From contig OY294049.1 of assembly GCA_958510825.1 (NCBI GenBank), positions 34,314,774-34,378,773 of the forward strand: a stretch of 64,000 nucleotides of DNA, in the 5' to 3' direction. Below, in pieces: positions 11,919-26,890 of this stretch. The translations under genes were made by a program, and so were the position numbers. The notes under the pieces were generated by a model that saw only the letters and a program-made list of their open reading frames with translations, did no database searches and was not told the origin of the DNA. Position 1 is the first letter of the stretch; each line of letters starts with the position of its first letter. The stretch is from Brachypterus glaber. Its lineage: Eukaryota; Arthropoda; Insecta; Coleoptera; Kateretidae.

Positions 11919-12734
11919 GGCCAGCTTACTCCAAAAAACGTAATTTTTTTCAATACATTTTATTTATAGTACAAAACATGTTGAGTAATCAATTTTTTTA
12001 CATATAAAAGCACATATATGAAATTACTTGAAATTTTTTTTTTTTTTTTCAAAATGGCGGTCCTGAAAATGGCTGCTGAAACTCATCTGATTCGTAGATG
12101 GATGACATCATTTCTTGGAAAAGAATTATCTGAAAGCAAAAAACAAAACGGTTTCATGTTCTGTATCGAATTGGCTATGGCCTCAAGCAGAATGAAACAT
12201 TTTCAATAAAAAAAAAAAAAATAGCGGAGTTTTAAATTTTTTTTTACCCTTTTTTTCACTTTTAATTGTTTATAACTTTTTTAAATAATAATGAATATTT
12301 CTGGTTCTGCTTGAGGCCATAGCCAGACATCTAAAGAGTAAAATGCCGTTTGGTTCATATCGATAAGTGCAATAGTTTTGAAATGAAAAAAGTTTTTATT
12401 CGTGAAAAATCGTAAAAAAAGGGAATTTTACTCACATATCCATTCCAGCTTCATACACAACTCCTTCCTGGTCTTCGTAAGCATCATTCTGAAGAATTCT
12501 TGCATTTCTTAAAGCAGTTCTGTGTTCCTTAGACGCTTCAGTAGCTTCTAGCTCAGCTCGATCAACACGTCTGTTGTTGGCCCTATCAGCAAAGTGCCTT
12601 GCTTCCGGGCCGATTCACCCATAACTTCCATTACTTTTAATATGGGTAATTCTATACTATTTCTACGAGTATACAGTAGCAATTTATGAAAAAAAAAATT
12701 CGATTTTTTCAAAATTGTTTGGAGTAAGCTGGCC
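11919..12734. mobile_element. TTAA-flanked inverted-repeat element (Kolobok-like), 816 bp
   Basis: TTAA at 11915-11918 and 12735-12738 flanks an element beginning GGCCAGCTTACTCC and ending GGAGTAAGCTGGCC, a perfect 14-base inverted repeat. Inside is a minus-strand coding relic (12424-12640). The TTAA duplication suits Kolobok or piggyBac; the coding relic argues against piggyBac. An internal palindrome near 12177-12325 carries GGCCATAGCC words. Confidence 0.7.
12424..12640 (-). pseudogene. transposon-encoded exon relic (C-terminal tail of a Mutator/Kolobok-type protein)
   Basis: Minus strand reads ILKVMEVMGESA, then after a one-base shift EARHFADRANNRRVDRAEL, EATEASKEHRTALRNARIL and YEDQEGVVYEAGMDM, ending close to a GTGAGT donor. 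The charged helix followed by an E-G-V-x-Y-x-x-G ending resembles the tail of a widespread animal transposon protein family (Mutator-like/Kolobok). The family name is recalled, not searched. The frameshift and lack of a catalytic domain show it is broken. Confidence 0.5.
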
Positions 12735-13484
12735 TTAAATCCCGTTTTTTTGGCTTGAAGCCCTATTAATAGAGAACCAACCACTGTGCGTTATATCTAA
12801 AAAAAAAACGAGCTGGTCGAGAAAAAAGAAGCAAGTTCCGAAAACAGCGCATCAAATAGATGGTGGTGTCAAAAAATTTTTGAGCGTAGAGCAGTGTAAT
12901 CAATAATTACTAATCATTGAGGCGTAATAGGCGTGATGACTTAAATTAATAATAATAATGATATAAACATATACGCTTGAAAAAAAAATATAGATTTTAT
13001 ACAAATATTAATATTCAGAAAATTTTGCACAGTGTTTTTATAATATTAAATATATTTATACTCTTATAAGAAACTAGACCGTCTGGTGAATCCGGACGAA
13101 TGTCGGTAAGGATTCTATTCCAGGCTCATCAATAAAATACGAGACCGTAGAAAATTTATATGAGGTAAAAATCAATTATTAACACGTTTGTCTAAAAAAT
13201 TAAAATTTGGTTTGGTTCCAATTTATTTGACTTACCGACTGCCAATAAAAATTTATTAGTCCTGCAGGACATGCTTAAATTATTCCAATTCCAGGTAACA
13301 GATATAAATATTATAATAAAAATATTCGTAAAAGTTGTAAATATAATAGGTAAAAGCCATGATTTTATTTGTTTATAATGCCTTATATTAGGTACCCCAA
13401 ATTGATTTTAATAGGCAATAAAAACTGACGACAATCCTTTCAGGTTTCTATTAATTTCTTAATGATATTTTGTTTTAAAAAAAA
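12735..13484. other. intergenic, nothing recognised
   Basis: AT-rich sequence between two inverted-repeat elements; no frame, RNA or repeat recognised. Confidence 0.4.
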
Positions 13485-14709
13485 GTCCAGTCAAATAACG
13501 AGAAATTCCTATGTTAAATTGCAATAAATGTACACGGGCTCATATTTTAAAGGGTAGTAGTGGATAGTAACGGAACACTCCTGTTAGTTTTCACCAGGTG
13601 ATTTGCGTAAGGGGTGTCCGCTATCTTGAATTTTAGGGGTGAGTGCGGTTATCTCGCTAAATATGCATCTTACGATAAAAATGCATATAACCAATTTTGT
13701 TAAAGAAAAAAAATTCAACAAGGTTTGTTTGAATAATTTTTTGATTATATTAATATTATGCCGCAGAGTCCGTCGCACCGTGCAGGTACAACTTGTACGC
13801 CATTTCAAATCACAGTGGTACCATGTATAGCGGACACTACACTGCCTATTGTAAGCATCCTTATAATCACAGGTGGCATGTATACGACTTTAGGGTTCTT
13901 CAGTTTCATCAAGATCGATAGTTTCAGGAGAAGCCTACATACTTTTTTATGAACAAGAAGGTCATCACAATTTTAAAGAGTCACGATTTTAGTTTTAATA
14001 ACAATTTTTTTTTTGTTTTTATTTTATTTTTCTATTATATATTTATATTTTGTGTTATATTTTAATTTATTAAATTTTATATTTAAACCAATAAATGATT
14101 GATATTAATAACAATCGAGTTATAAATATTCAAAAATAGCAATGTTGGGGTAAAATTGTTTTTTTCCATTTTTCAGCCAAATTATTCATTGGAGGATATC
14201 TAGGTTATGAGCAAACTTGTAGCCCTTGAAATTCTCTATAAGTTTTTTATATTATGAATTTCCATAAATATTTTGTTACGGTTACAGTGGGCGAGGAGTT
14301 GCGCCCTCTGTAAAACCGTACCAAAGTATAATATATGAAACTTATAGAGAGCTACAAGTTTGATCATAACCGCTTTTATCGTCCGATGAATAATTTGGCC
14401 AAAAAATGGAAAAACCCAATTTCACCTCCAACATGGCTATTTTTAAATTAACTCGATTGTTATTAATATATTAAATAAATCATCCAAACCAAAACTCTTG
14501 GAAATTTTGTTCTTAACAAAATTGGTTATATGTATTTTTATAGTAAGATGCATATTAAGCAGCTAACCCCTAAAATTCAAGATAGCAGACATCCCTTAGG
14601 CAAATCACCCCGTGAAAAACTAACAGGAGTGTTCTGTTATCATCCACTACTACGCTGTAAAAAAAACCAGCCCGTGTACATTTATTGCAATTTGTTATTT
14701 GACTGGACT
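13485..14709. mobile_element. long-TIR foldback element with nested foldback
   Basis: Arms of about 200 bases pair GTCCAGTCAAATAAC (13485) with GTTATTTGACTGGAC (14709), including TGTACACGGGCT, GGTGATTTGCGTAAGG and AACCAATTTTGTTAA landmarks. Inside, 14088-14487 is a second near-complete palindrome (ATAACAATCGAGTT / AACTCGATTGTTAT) with a central hairpin around GTTACGGTTACAG. Confidence 0.75.
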
Positions 14710-14887
14710 ACTTGTGGTTACACGGATTTTTATGGATAGCGCGCTCTCAACTTTACGATTAAAGCGTCATAAGGCAGGATGCGTGCAAGTGAGAGGCACA
14801 ATAGCCTATAGTAATTAATCCACGTATATTTAGAAACCAACGTAATGCTTAAAAAAAATAGTATGATATACCTAGATCTAGCGTCCC

Positions 14888-15087
14888 NNNNNNNNNNNNN
14901 NNNNNNNNNNNNNNNNNNNNNNNNNNNNNNNNNNNNNNNNNNNNNNNNNNNNNNNNNNNNNNNNNNNNNNNNNNNNNNNNNNNNNNNNNNNNNNNNNNNN
15001 NNNNNNNNNNNNNNNNNNNNNNNNNNNNNNNNNNNNNNNNNNNNNNNNNNNNNNNNNNNNNNNNNNNNNNNNNNNNNNNNNNNNNNN
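14888..15087. other. assembly gap (200 N)
   Basis: Exactly 200 unknown bases, a conventional placeholder length. It begins 34 bases beyond the eve stop codon in the direction of transcription, so most of the eve 3' UTR and its poly(A) signal are not visible. Confidence 0.99.
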
Positions 15088-15121
15088 CCTAAAAATTAGT
15101 AAACCGAAAACAATTCTCTTT

Positions 15122-18701
<3,580 letters not shown>

Positions 18702-18960
18702 AGAACTGATCACAAAATAACACTGATATAATCCAAAAATTCACAGATCACAAAGTTTTACTTGCAAAAGCAACTGTTACACAGCGATAAACTCTGAAGA
18801 ATGTTTGTTTCTTGTGCCGACGTTGGTTTTTACACAGATAGCGTGTGGGCGGAGCTACCCTAAAAGCTGGTTGGCTGCGGTACGACGACCAGTGATTGGT
18901 GCCTATACCTTCTGACCCTTATGCGCCCTACGTTTAGGGCTAAAATCACGTGCTAGTGTC
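18702..18960 (-). promoter_or_regulatory. eve 5' leader and proximal promoter region
   Basis: This stretch is visibly more GC-rich than its surroundings and lies directly upstream of the eve ATG. It has a GC-box-like GGGCGG at 18847-18852 and a CCAAT box in the sense direction of eve (ATTGG on the plus strand, 18895-18899). The transcription start is not identifiable with confidence. The regulatory role is inferred from position and motifs. Confidence 0.45.
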
Positions 18961-20353
18961 CTTATGGACCCTAAGTAGATGTCGGAGCATATTAGACGGA
19001 AAATTACTATTCTGAACCTTAATAACGGGCTTCCTTTGCGCGGCGAAGCTATTCAGCTTATTCAGTATTGATTATATTTTTATGGTTCTATAAAGATGCT
19101 TTAGTAGCTTAATTTTATGTTGCCCAGATTGTTTTATTTCCAATTTAATTTAAATACGTACGACGTGCTCATCTTTTCTTATTTACGACTGCGCCATATG
19201 ATATTTTAATAATTTTATATAATAAAATATCAACACATTCTCTTTTTTGCTTTTGAAATGATTTCTTCCTGCATACGTTATCAAAATCTTGTTGATTACA
19301 CAGGCCAACAAGGATTTTGTGATCGGATGGTTTTTTATTTTTTTTTGGATTTTGGACTTTTCAGCTATAAGCCAGGCCCAAAATCTCATTCTTTAACGTG
19401 AAGTGTAGAATTTTTAAGTTAAGGGCATTGGTCTACATCAACATTCTCAGAAGAAGCCATTTTTAGAAAGATCAAAACAAAAATAAAATTTTTGACCACT
19501 TTTTTGGACCTAATGGCGCGGATTTTTTTTTATTTTCGTTATTTTATTCGAAATCCGCAGTATCAAAAATATTCGTAAGTGAAAATTCAGAATTTTGTCC
19601 CTGTTTTTCTTTCCTGGCCCACTAGTGGCCACTGTGTGGTTGATTAAAACCCTTACGTGATGGACAAAAACTGAAGTTTTATTCGAAATCAACATAACTA
19701 AATTATCCAAAATCAGCTGTCAGATCCAAATCAACTTTAAAAAGTTGAAAATTTGTTGGCCTGTGTCATCAGGGGCGTCTCTAGGCTTTTGGCCACCCCG
19801 TGGGGCCCCGGGCAAACTTGAAAAACGGATTTTCTCTTGACTAAAGATTTTTTTTTATATGACCATTTGGCTGACCCGGGCAGGGGCCTGACTTACCCGT
19901 GCCGTTCAGTGGCGTAGATAGGATTTTTTCTTGAGGGGGGGGCTATCTTCCAGAAAATTTGGGAAAAAACTAATAAAATGTTAGTTCATTATTCATGAAA
20001 TACTCTGTTAAATTGCAGAAAAATTCAAGAAAGATCAAGTGCCGCAGGCGATTTTTTTTGTAAATGTCATGTAAAATTATTCATGTTCTTCAATTTTATA
20101 GCGTTTTTATGATATTTTTTTCTGGGCTTGTAATTACTGTCAAATTTCTGGCATCTAGCCATTACTGGCATTTTATTACTGGCAAATTCCAGTAACTACT
20201 GGAAAATCAGCAACACTGAATGTAGAGTCTGCGCTCGCTAAGAATGGTACAGTGACTTCATTAAACACGGATTGCGCAGCAAGCCAAAACAGTTGCGACA
20301 AATATGAACATTGCACGGGCAAAATAAAGTACTTCGGTTTTGCTTGACTCTGG
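18961..20353. other. eve upstream intergenic region
   Basis: Bases 18961-19700 may hold eve regulatory sequence by position, but no motif cluster was verified. From about 19765 it turns into repeat debris: CAGGGGCGTCTCTAGG with CCCCGTGGGGCCCCGGG, CAGTGGCGTAGATAGG followed by nine G, and an AGTGCCGCAGGCGA word at 20039 shared with the 7243-8900 element. Confidence 0.45.
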
Positions 20354-21862
20354 GGGTGGGGGGCTCACACTGTTACTGAATCTTGCATAGGATGCAGTAG
20401 ATCCTCAAAGTAAACCAAAAACTGATATTGGTAGCTAAAAACCTGTATTTTAATTTGCTAAGTTCAGCAAAATCGTAGAGGTTCTTGGAGGATATTGGCT
20501 TAACACTCTTCAGCAGGATCTATACTTCGCACCATTAATTTAAGAAGTAAAATTTTAAGTGCTTTTATTATAACTATCTATTTAAATGAAAAATTAATAG
20601 GCAAAATAATTTTATTTTCATTCATTTAATTAAAAATATATTTTTTAAATAGGGCACATTTGCTTTGTTGGTCAGTATATGTTTTATGTATTAGCTATTA
20701 AAAAGTCAGTCAACTAACGTTTGACAAGCTCTATTATAATAATAGAGTACCAATAGTAGGTACTGTACTATAGTACTATACTACTTGGAGTTCAGCTAGG
20801 CAACTAATAGATTTTCTTAAGTAAGCAATGTTGTTGCTTTCGCCAAAAAACAGAAAGCAGTGTCATGTAGTCAGGGGCATTTCGAGGTTTTTGTCGTAGG
20901 GTTGTGTGAAGTTAAATTTTTCGGACTGAAAAAAATTTGATGACAAAAAAAAGTTCATCCCCCAATTTTTTTTTAAAAAGGTCCTCACCCCCAAAAAAAT
21001 TTTTACTCCCAACATTTTTTATTACCACCAAAAACTATTTTTACCCAATTTTTTTTACCCAAAACTAATTTTCTTTATTCAACCAGAATAAATATATATC
21101 AAATCTACATTTTACCGACTCAACTGCTGAAATTATTGACTGGGCCATTTCGTAGAGGGAGTAACACCCCCACACCCACCTCGGAATGCCCCTGCATGTA
21201 GTACCTTTACGTATAACAGCTGTAGCATGCTAGCAATAATGGCATTTTTAAAAATAATTAGAAAGAAAAAATTTTGATAGCAACTATCAAAAATTTTGAC
21301 AACTGTTGTCAGTCATGTAACTATGACAACTAAGTATTAAAATATATACTGTGGATTTGTTATCTAAAATATACTAACCAACAACGTTTATAATAACTTT
21401 TACATTGCATAATAAAAATAAACTTTTATTAAAATACATCATATTAAATTATAATTTTGTTGCATTTTTAAAAAATAAAGAGTTTACGCATACATAGAAA
21501 CTTATTTGGTTGGTCATATCGTAAAAAATAGAGCAGTTATAGTAATTCGAAAAACATCAAAAAATAATTTAATTTTTTTTTTATTTTTGAATAAAGTCAA
21601 TTATAAATATTTTTTTTAACAAATTAATTGCTACTTAAAAAAATAATTAGATATTCATTAGAAAATACACATTTTTAGTAAAAGTTGTAAGGTTTGGAGC
21701 CTGCTGAAGATTGTTAAGCCAATATCTTTCAAGAACTAACCTCTACGATTTTTTTGAAAGCAGAAAACTAAAATACAGGTTTTCAGCTATCAAAATCATT
21801 TTTTGGTTTACTTTGAGGATCTACTGCATCCTATGCAAGATTCAGTAACAGTGTGGGGCTAT
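20354..21862. mobile_element. 1.5-kb foldback element with nested CAGGGGCATT element
   Basis: CACACTGTTACTGAATCTTG and its complement bound arms of about 170 bases (GATCCTCAAAGTAAACC, GTAGAGGTT and TTGGCTTAA landmarks). Nested within is 20871-21197, framed by CAGGGGCATTTCGAGG and CCTCGGAATGCCCCTG. Confidence 0.7.
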
Positions 21863-22680
21863 TGCCCCCCCGGATCCACCCCTAGATCAAGTGGCTCAAA
21901 AGTTTGTAGGTAGATACTTCTATTTTTTTGCGGGCCTGTGTAATTTGAATAATGTAAAATTTTAATCGTATTAATATTAATTTTATCCATATAATAAACA
22001 AAATCTGTTACCCTTAATAACCTAACGATCTCGAATCAACAATGACTCGACGTTCAAATTTCGAGAAAAAATCCTTTAACTTTGTGTCCATAATTATGGA
22101 TTATAGGGACTAACAGACGGTAATCTTAAAGGGTCAACTAATCCCGAACTAATCTATATTTGCTGTTAATCCGTTTACAGCCAATGGGTTCAAAGGCAAC
22201 AGGCCAAATTGCAATTTTCCTTGTAAAAAAACTGACAAATAACTAGGTATTGGATTTTTCCCAAGTATTTTGCGGGTAGATGTCCATGTGGACTCCATGT
22301 GGCCACATGCATTCTAAAAATGGGCTAAGTTTACTGAAGGGGCTTAATTGGAAGTATCGGACAAAATGCTAGGATTCTCTGAATTATCTTGGAACAGATA
22401 GAAATACCTGGGGAGGAAATTTTTTTAGAAAAATGCTTAAATATTTTTTATATTTTGTAAATAAACTATATTGGTTATATTTTAGAGAAAATAAAATTTT
22501 GCCCTACTGTGCGCTGTATTAAAAAAAAAAAAAACAATAAAGTCGTATTAATGGTGCAGATCGCTTGTAAAACAACTTTATACTACGATATTTCAAGAAC
22601 GCTTTGATATAGAGACTTTTTGACCAAAATGTTTTGCCACGTTAAAAATTTTTGGTTTGGCTACCTACCTACCTACATGC
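21863..22680. other. intergenic, nothing recognised
   Basis: AT-rich; begins with a GGATCCACCCCTAG element-end-like sequence. No gene or RNA is seen. Confidence 0.4.
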
Positions 22681-22939
22681 ATACACAGAAAAAAAAGGAT
22701 TCCTTGAACCAACACATGCACAAAGCTATATCCTCTTGTTTCAAGGCTATAATTTCTTTGAACCAAACTCAATATCCTTGAATGAAGAGCGCGGATCTTC
22801 ATTTAAAACCCCGTTCTCTTCATTCAAGTACATTTACTTTGGCTCAAAGAAATGCTAGCTTTGAAACAAGAGAATATGGCTTTAAACATATCAAAAGACG
22901 CGTGTCCTTGGTTCAAGAAATCCTTTTTTCTGTGTACAG
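22681..22939. mobile_element. foldback MITE with ACACAGAAAAAA ends
   Basis: TACACAGAAAAAAAAGGATT pairs with AATCCTTTTTTCTGTGTA. The palindrome continues through CTTGAACCAA and ATCCTCTTGTTTCAA words across ~258 bp. Small open frames inside are by-products. Confidence 0.75.
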
Positions 22940-22965
22940 AGTTGGCCATAATATAGCCGTCGCTA

Positions 22966-23330
22966 TACTAACCTGTCGACGCTGTTAATACTCAGTGTCA
23001 TGGTCCATGACTCATGGAGGACTTAATTTTTTTTTTGAAAATTGTTTCTCTTTTCAAAAAACGAATAGTTAATACAAAAATATTGTTTTTTTATTAGTTA
23101 TTCGTTTTTTGAAAAGGGAAACAATTTTCAAAAAGAAAAAAACTTGAAGTCCTTCTCTATGAGTCATGGACCATGACCAAGTGACTCACTGAGCATTAAC
23201 AGCGTCGACATGACATTCCGCTTGGTGAACAATAGTTTAAAGTGTCTATTTACTTGAAAAAAGAGTTATTTAAAATTCTAATTTTTGTATGCCCCCGGTA
23301 ATGGCTACTTCGATTCGACCGGTGCTTATA
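22966..23330. mobile_element. foldback family D copy 1
   Basis: Palindromic element sharing CGACGCTGTTAATACTCAGT, GACTCATGGA and GAAAATTGTTTCTCTTTTC with the 61155-61582 copy. The outer part of the left arm is missing here, so this copy is truncated on one side. Confidence 0.75.
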
Positions 23331-24007
23331 ACAATATTTTAAAAACAGGATTTTTAAGAAAAAAATTGTCTAAATATTTAGGTACCTATTTTCGATTTTT
23401 TTTTATTACTGATTTGAATATTTTTTTTAATAATCAGTATTTGGTTTACTAAATAGGCAGACTCTTTCTTTCCAGTAATAAAATTTGGTTATTTAAAAAT
23501 ATAGTTTATAACTTAAATATTATTAGAGTTATAAAAAAATGTACACAATCTTTTTTTATACCTGGGTAAAAAATTTTCTTAGGATCTGCATCTCGACGAT
23601 TAACTTCTTGTATGGTTTCGAAAGAGTCTTGACATTCTGTAGGCTTGATTGACCCCGACACATCCCCATAGAATTTCCACTCTTGTCTTAATTTTTTCCA
23701 GAAATCTCGAGTTCTCGATTCTCAAGTAAACATATCACTCATTGGTTTGGAAACAACATATTAACATTTAGTGCGACTTCTTTATAACCCAAACTTTTTT
23801 AAACCTAATTATTTAGAGCCCTGGGATTATTTTAAAAACTCGTAAAAAATTACGATGCGTTTTTGAGGAAAAACGATTTTCATTTGTTTTAAAAATAAAT
23901 TATAAGATTTAAAAATTATTTAAAAATATGAGATTTAGAAAATATATATTAAAAAGTGAGAAAAAAAGTTTCTATAAACGTTTTTGTTAAATCGCTCGTA
24001 GGAGAGC
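23331..24007. other. intergenic, nothing recognised
   Basis: AT-rich between two foldback elements; no exon-like frame. Confidence 0.4.
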
Positions 24008-24312
24008 TAGAGCATGTCTAAAGGGCATTTTTAGAATATTATTCACTTCATAACTCAAGAACGATTTAAATTATTAAAATTTTCACTGTAGTATGAGATA
24101 AAAAATTAACCAGGGGCGGACTTACAGTTTACAGTATTAAGAGGCACCCATTATTTACGCCCCTGGTAAAAAAAAGTTAATTATAATAAAACGTTAAATG
24201 TTTACATTGATTTCTTCTATATTACAGTAAAAAAAGTCCATAAGTTAAACCGTTTTTGAGTTATGAAGTGATAAATATTCTAAAAATGCCCTTACATCTG
24301 GAGCTTACGTTA
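24008..24312. mobile_element. foldback element with CAGGGGCGGA centre
   Basis: Arms pair AGGGCATTTTTAGAATATT and ACTTCATAACTCAAGAACG with their complements at 24245-24300. The centre is a small CAGGGGCGGACTTA...TTTACGCCCCTG inverted repeat (24113-24168) of hAT-like appearance. Confidence 0.6.
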
Positions 24313-24886
24313 CCGTTAACTTAACGGCGTTAAATAACCATTTTAAGCTTAGGGGGGCCATTATTACCATATCTCCCTTATAATTATTATATTATTAAAA
24401 TATTTATAAAAATTGTAAATTTTGCGAGCGGCCGCGGTTAATGAATAAAAAAAAAGTCCAAAAGTCCGGCTTCTGTTTTTTATTATTATTAATTTTGTTT
24501 TAAGTACCATATAGGAACTTATTATAATAAGTTAACACATAATATAGGAACTTAAAAGATGTAAGTCCAAAAAAAGTCCAAACAAAAGGTATAAAGTTAG
24601 TTACCTGGAAGATTTTATAACTTTGGCTTAAACATTAATAATTGTCCTGATTATCTGTCGGATTAAAAATTTAAATTTTTATTATTATAATTATTATTTG
24701 GAACTAATAGAAAACAAACCTTTCATATTTAATATGGTTTATGGGGTTTTATCATTTTATTTCCAAGAAATCAGCGATTTTTGTTTTAAAAGGATTACTT
24801 ACCGGGTAAGTCTGTAAGTCGTACTCTATTTTTAAATGTAAATCAGTAACTTTACAAACTTTCTTTTACAGTAGTGCGATTATTAA

Positions 24887-25399
24887 CCCTCTGCCATAGA
24901 CACGGCGTAGATCTTACGCCTGGGTAGTATGCAATTTGTCATTTCTCCCAAATCCGACTAACTACGGCTTTTCATGTCTCAGTACCCTTCGGAAATTCAG
25001 TTAGAGCCCTAAATCCGAGCGGATCTTGTTGGAAGTTGGTATTGCACAGTGATTTTTCACGTGTTTATTTAAAATTTGGCGGCGTAAAAAATACGCCATG
25101 TCTGTAAGTAAGAACAATAGGGTTTATCCAAATGTTTGCAATGTTGCAAAAAAAAATATTATTTTTTTTTAGAATTTTATGTTTATGTTCTTTATTTATG
25201 ATTAAGTTTTTAAATTTATCTTATAATTTTTTTTTCTTTCTTCCATCAAGTTAGTTAAGTAAATTTCCCTACCAAGTCAAAATTATCAAAAAATAACATT
25301 TTAGTACAAATTATGTTATACTTTTAAATTGCCTAAAGGAAGGCGTAATTTTTACGCCATGTGGTAACGTTCCATAAATAAGGTTTCTGTGACAGAGGG
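24887..25399. mobile_element. piggyBac-like non-autonomous element, 513 bp
   Basis: Flanked by TTAA (24883-24886 and 25400-25403). It starts CCCTCTGCC and ends GACAGAGGG, matching the CCCT...AGGG ends of piggyBac elements. Short internal palindromes GGCGTAGATCTTACGCC, GGCGTAAAAAATACGCC and GGCGTAATTTTTACGCC recur near the ends. No transposase reading frame is present. Confidence 0.75.
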
Positions 25400-25403
25400 T
25401 TAA

Positions 25404-26654
25404 CAAAATGAAAAAAAAAAAAAACGGCGCAGTTGAGGTTTCACAAGATATCGAGATTTCTTGTGTTGTTTTGATTTCAACAAAAATCTAGACAAGAGTC
25501 TAATTTAAAAAATCATCATTTTATTAGGTCATTTTTTTTTATCAAAAGCGGTCAGTATGTAACGTTTTCTAAATGTAACGTTGCCGAATTGTAAAAACAA
25601 TTGAATAAACCCAAGCATGTATCAGACAAAATAGTATATTCTATAACTAGTATGGAATAGACAGAAAGTTTGTCATACGAGCCGGTAGGCGAGTATGACG
25701 GTCTCGCCAGCGCGGAATGACTATTCCATACGTGTTGTAGACTATACTTTTTCTTCGACTGCAAATATGAAACACTGTATGGCTTTAAACTGCGGACAAG
25801 GTTAAAAACAATGTTTTTGTGACTCGACATTGTAAATGCAACAAAACACATATTTTTAAATAAAACAATTAATGTTATTTAATTTATTATCAATTCAGTA
25901 GTTAAAAAAGATTTTTATTTAATTTTAGCACATATTTACAAACTATAATGCAAAAATTGAAGGTTATGTCAGATTGTTGTGACAGATATCAGGTTTAAAT
26001 TTTTAACAATAGATGGAGCAGTTTTAATTTTTTGAACTAAAATGATAAAAAACTGGTCAAATATTAAGAAAAACTAATAAACTTTATGTAATTTTAACGC
26101 AAAACTTTAAATTGCATTAAATTATTATTTCATGGTAAAATAAATATATTTTTGCTACGTTTGCTACAGTTTTCTTTACTTTTATAATAAAGAGATGGGA
26201 CTACATGTGCTCATTCTCACTTGATACGGAATATTCGTACCGTATCTAGAGCTAGAATGGATTCATTCTGTGTTTGAAAACTGTGTGTATTTGCTTACAT
26301 TCTAAAGCAGTCGTAGAAAAAAATTTGTCGGCAAGCGAAAACATCAAATTGGCTTCAGTTCTGACAAAGAAACAAACAAAAAGTCAAAAAATTATTAACG
26401 GACTACTGTATCCAATTTGTTTGAACAACAGTCCGGATTTTTATCTCACCATGACCGTAAATATTTTTTGGAATTGTGACATTTACGAAATCGGCGTAAA
26501 TGTCATAAATAAGTTACTAAACAACTAAATTTTATTTTTTTTTGTTTATAAAGGATATGGCGCACATATACGAAAGTTTATGCACCCACACAGATAAAAA
26601 TCACACAATAAGTTATGTAAAATTGCACAGAACTTATTGCTATATTTTTAAAAT
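25404..26654. other. intergenic, nothing recognised
   Basis: AT-rich. A minus-strand frame at 25552-25851 and a plus frame at 26274-26528 have no recognisable domain. Part of the latter (CAGTCGTAGAAAAAAATTTGT region and ATTATTAACGG) recurs near 31260-31440, so it is repeat DNA. Confidence 0.45.
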
Positions 26655-26890
26655 TTACATTAGTATATTAAAGTACTAGTTTCATAACATACGTTTTTAC
26701 CGCACGAGTACAAGTTTAGAAAACGAGCCGCTTGCGGTGAGTTTTTTCAAAGTACTAGTGCGCTAAAAACGTGTTATGAAACGAGTGCTTTATACAATTT
26801 TTTCTATTTTGCTCTAAAATTTTAAAAAACTTACATTTAAATTGATGATTTAGGGATTTTTGTTTCGAATTGGAATTACAGTTTTCGCCA
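26655..26890 (-). repeat. dispersed repeat family C, copy 3
   Basis: Reversed 3' part: the same palindrome (ACATACGTTTTTACCGCACG ... GCGCTAAAAACGTGTTATGA), then TCTATTTTGCTC and TTACATTTAAATTGATGA. Confidence 0.7.

Noticed and set aside
12018..12209. 63-codon plus-strand frame
   Set aside because: It lies inside the TTAA-flanked element and includes a palindromic segment; no homology is recognised.
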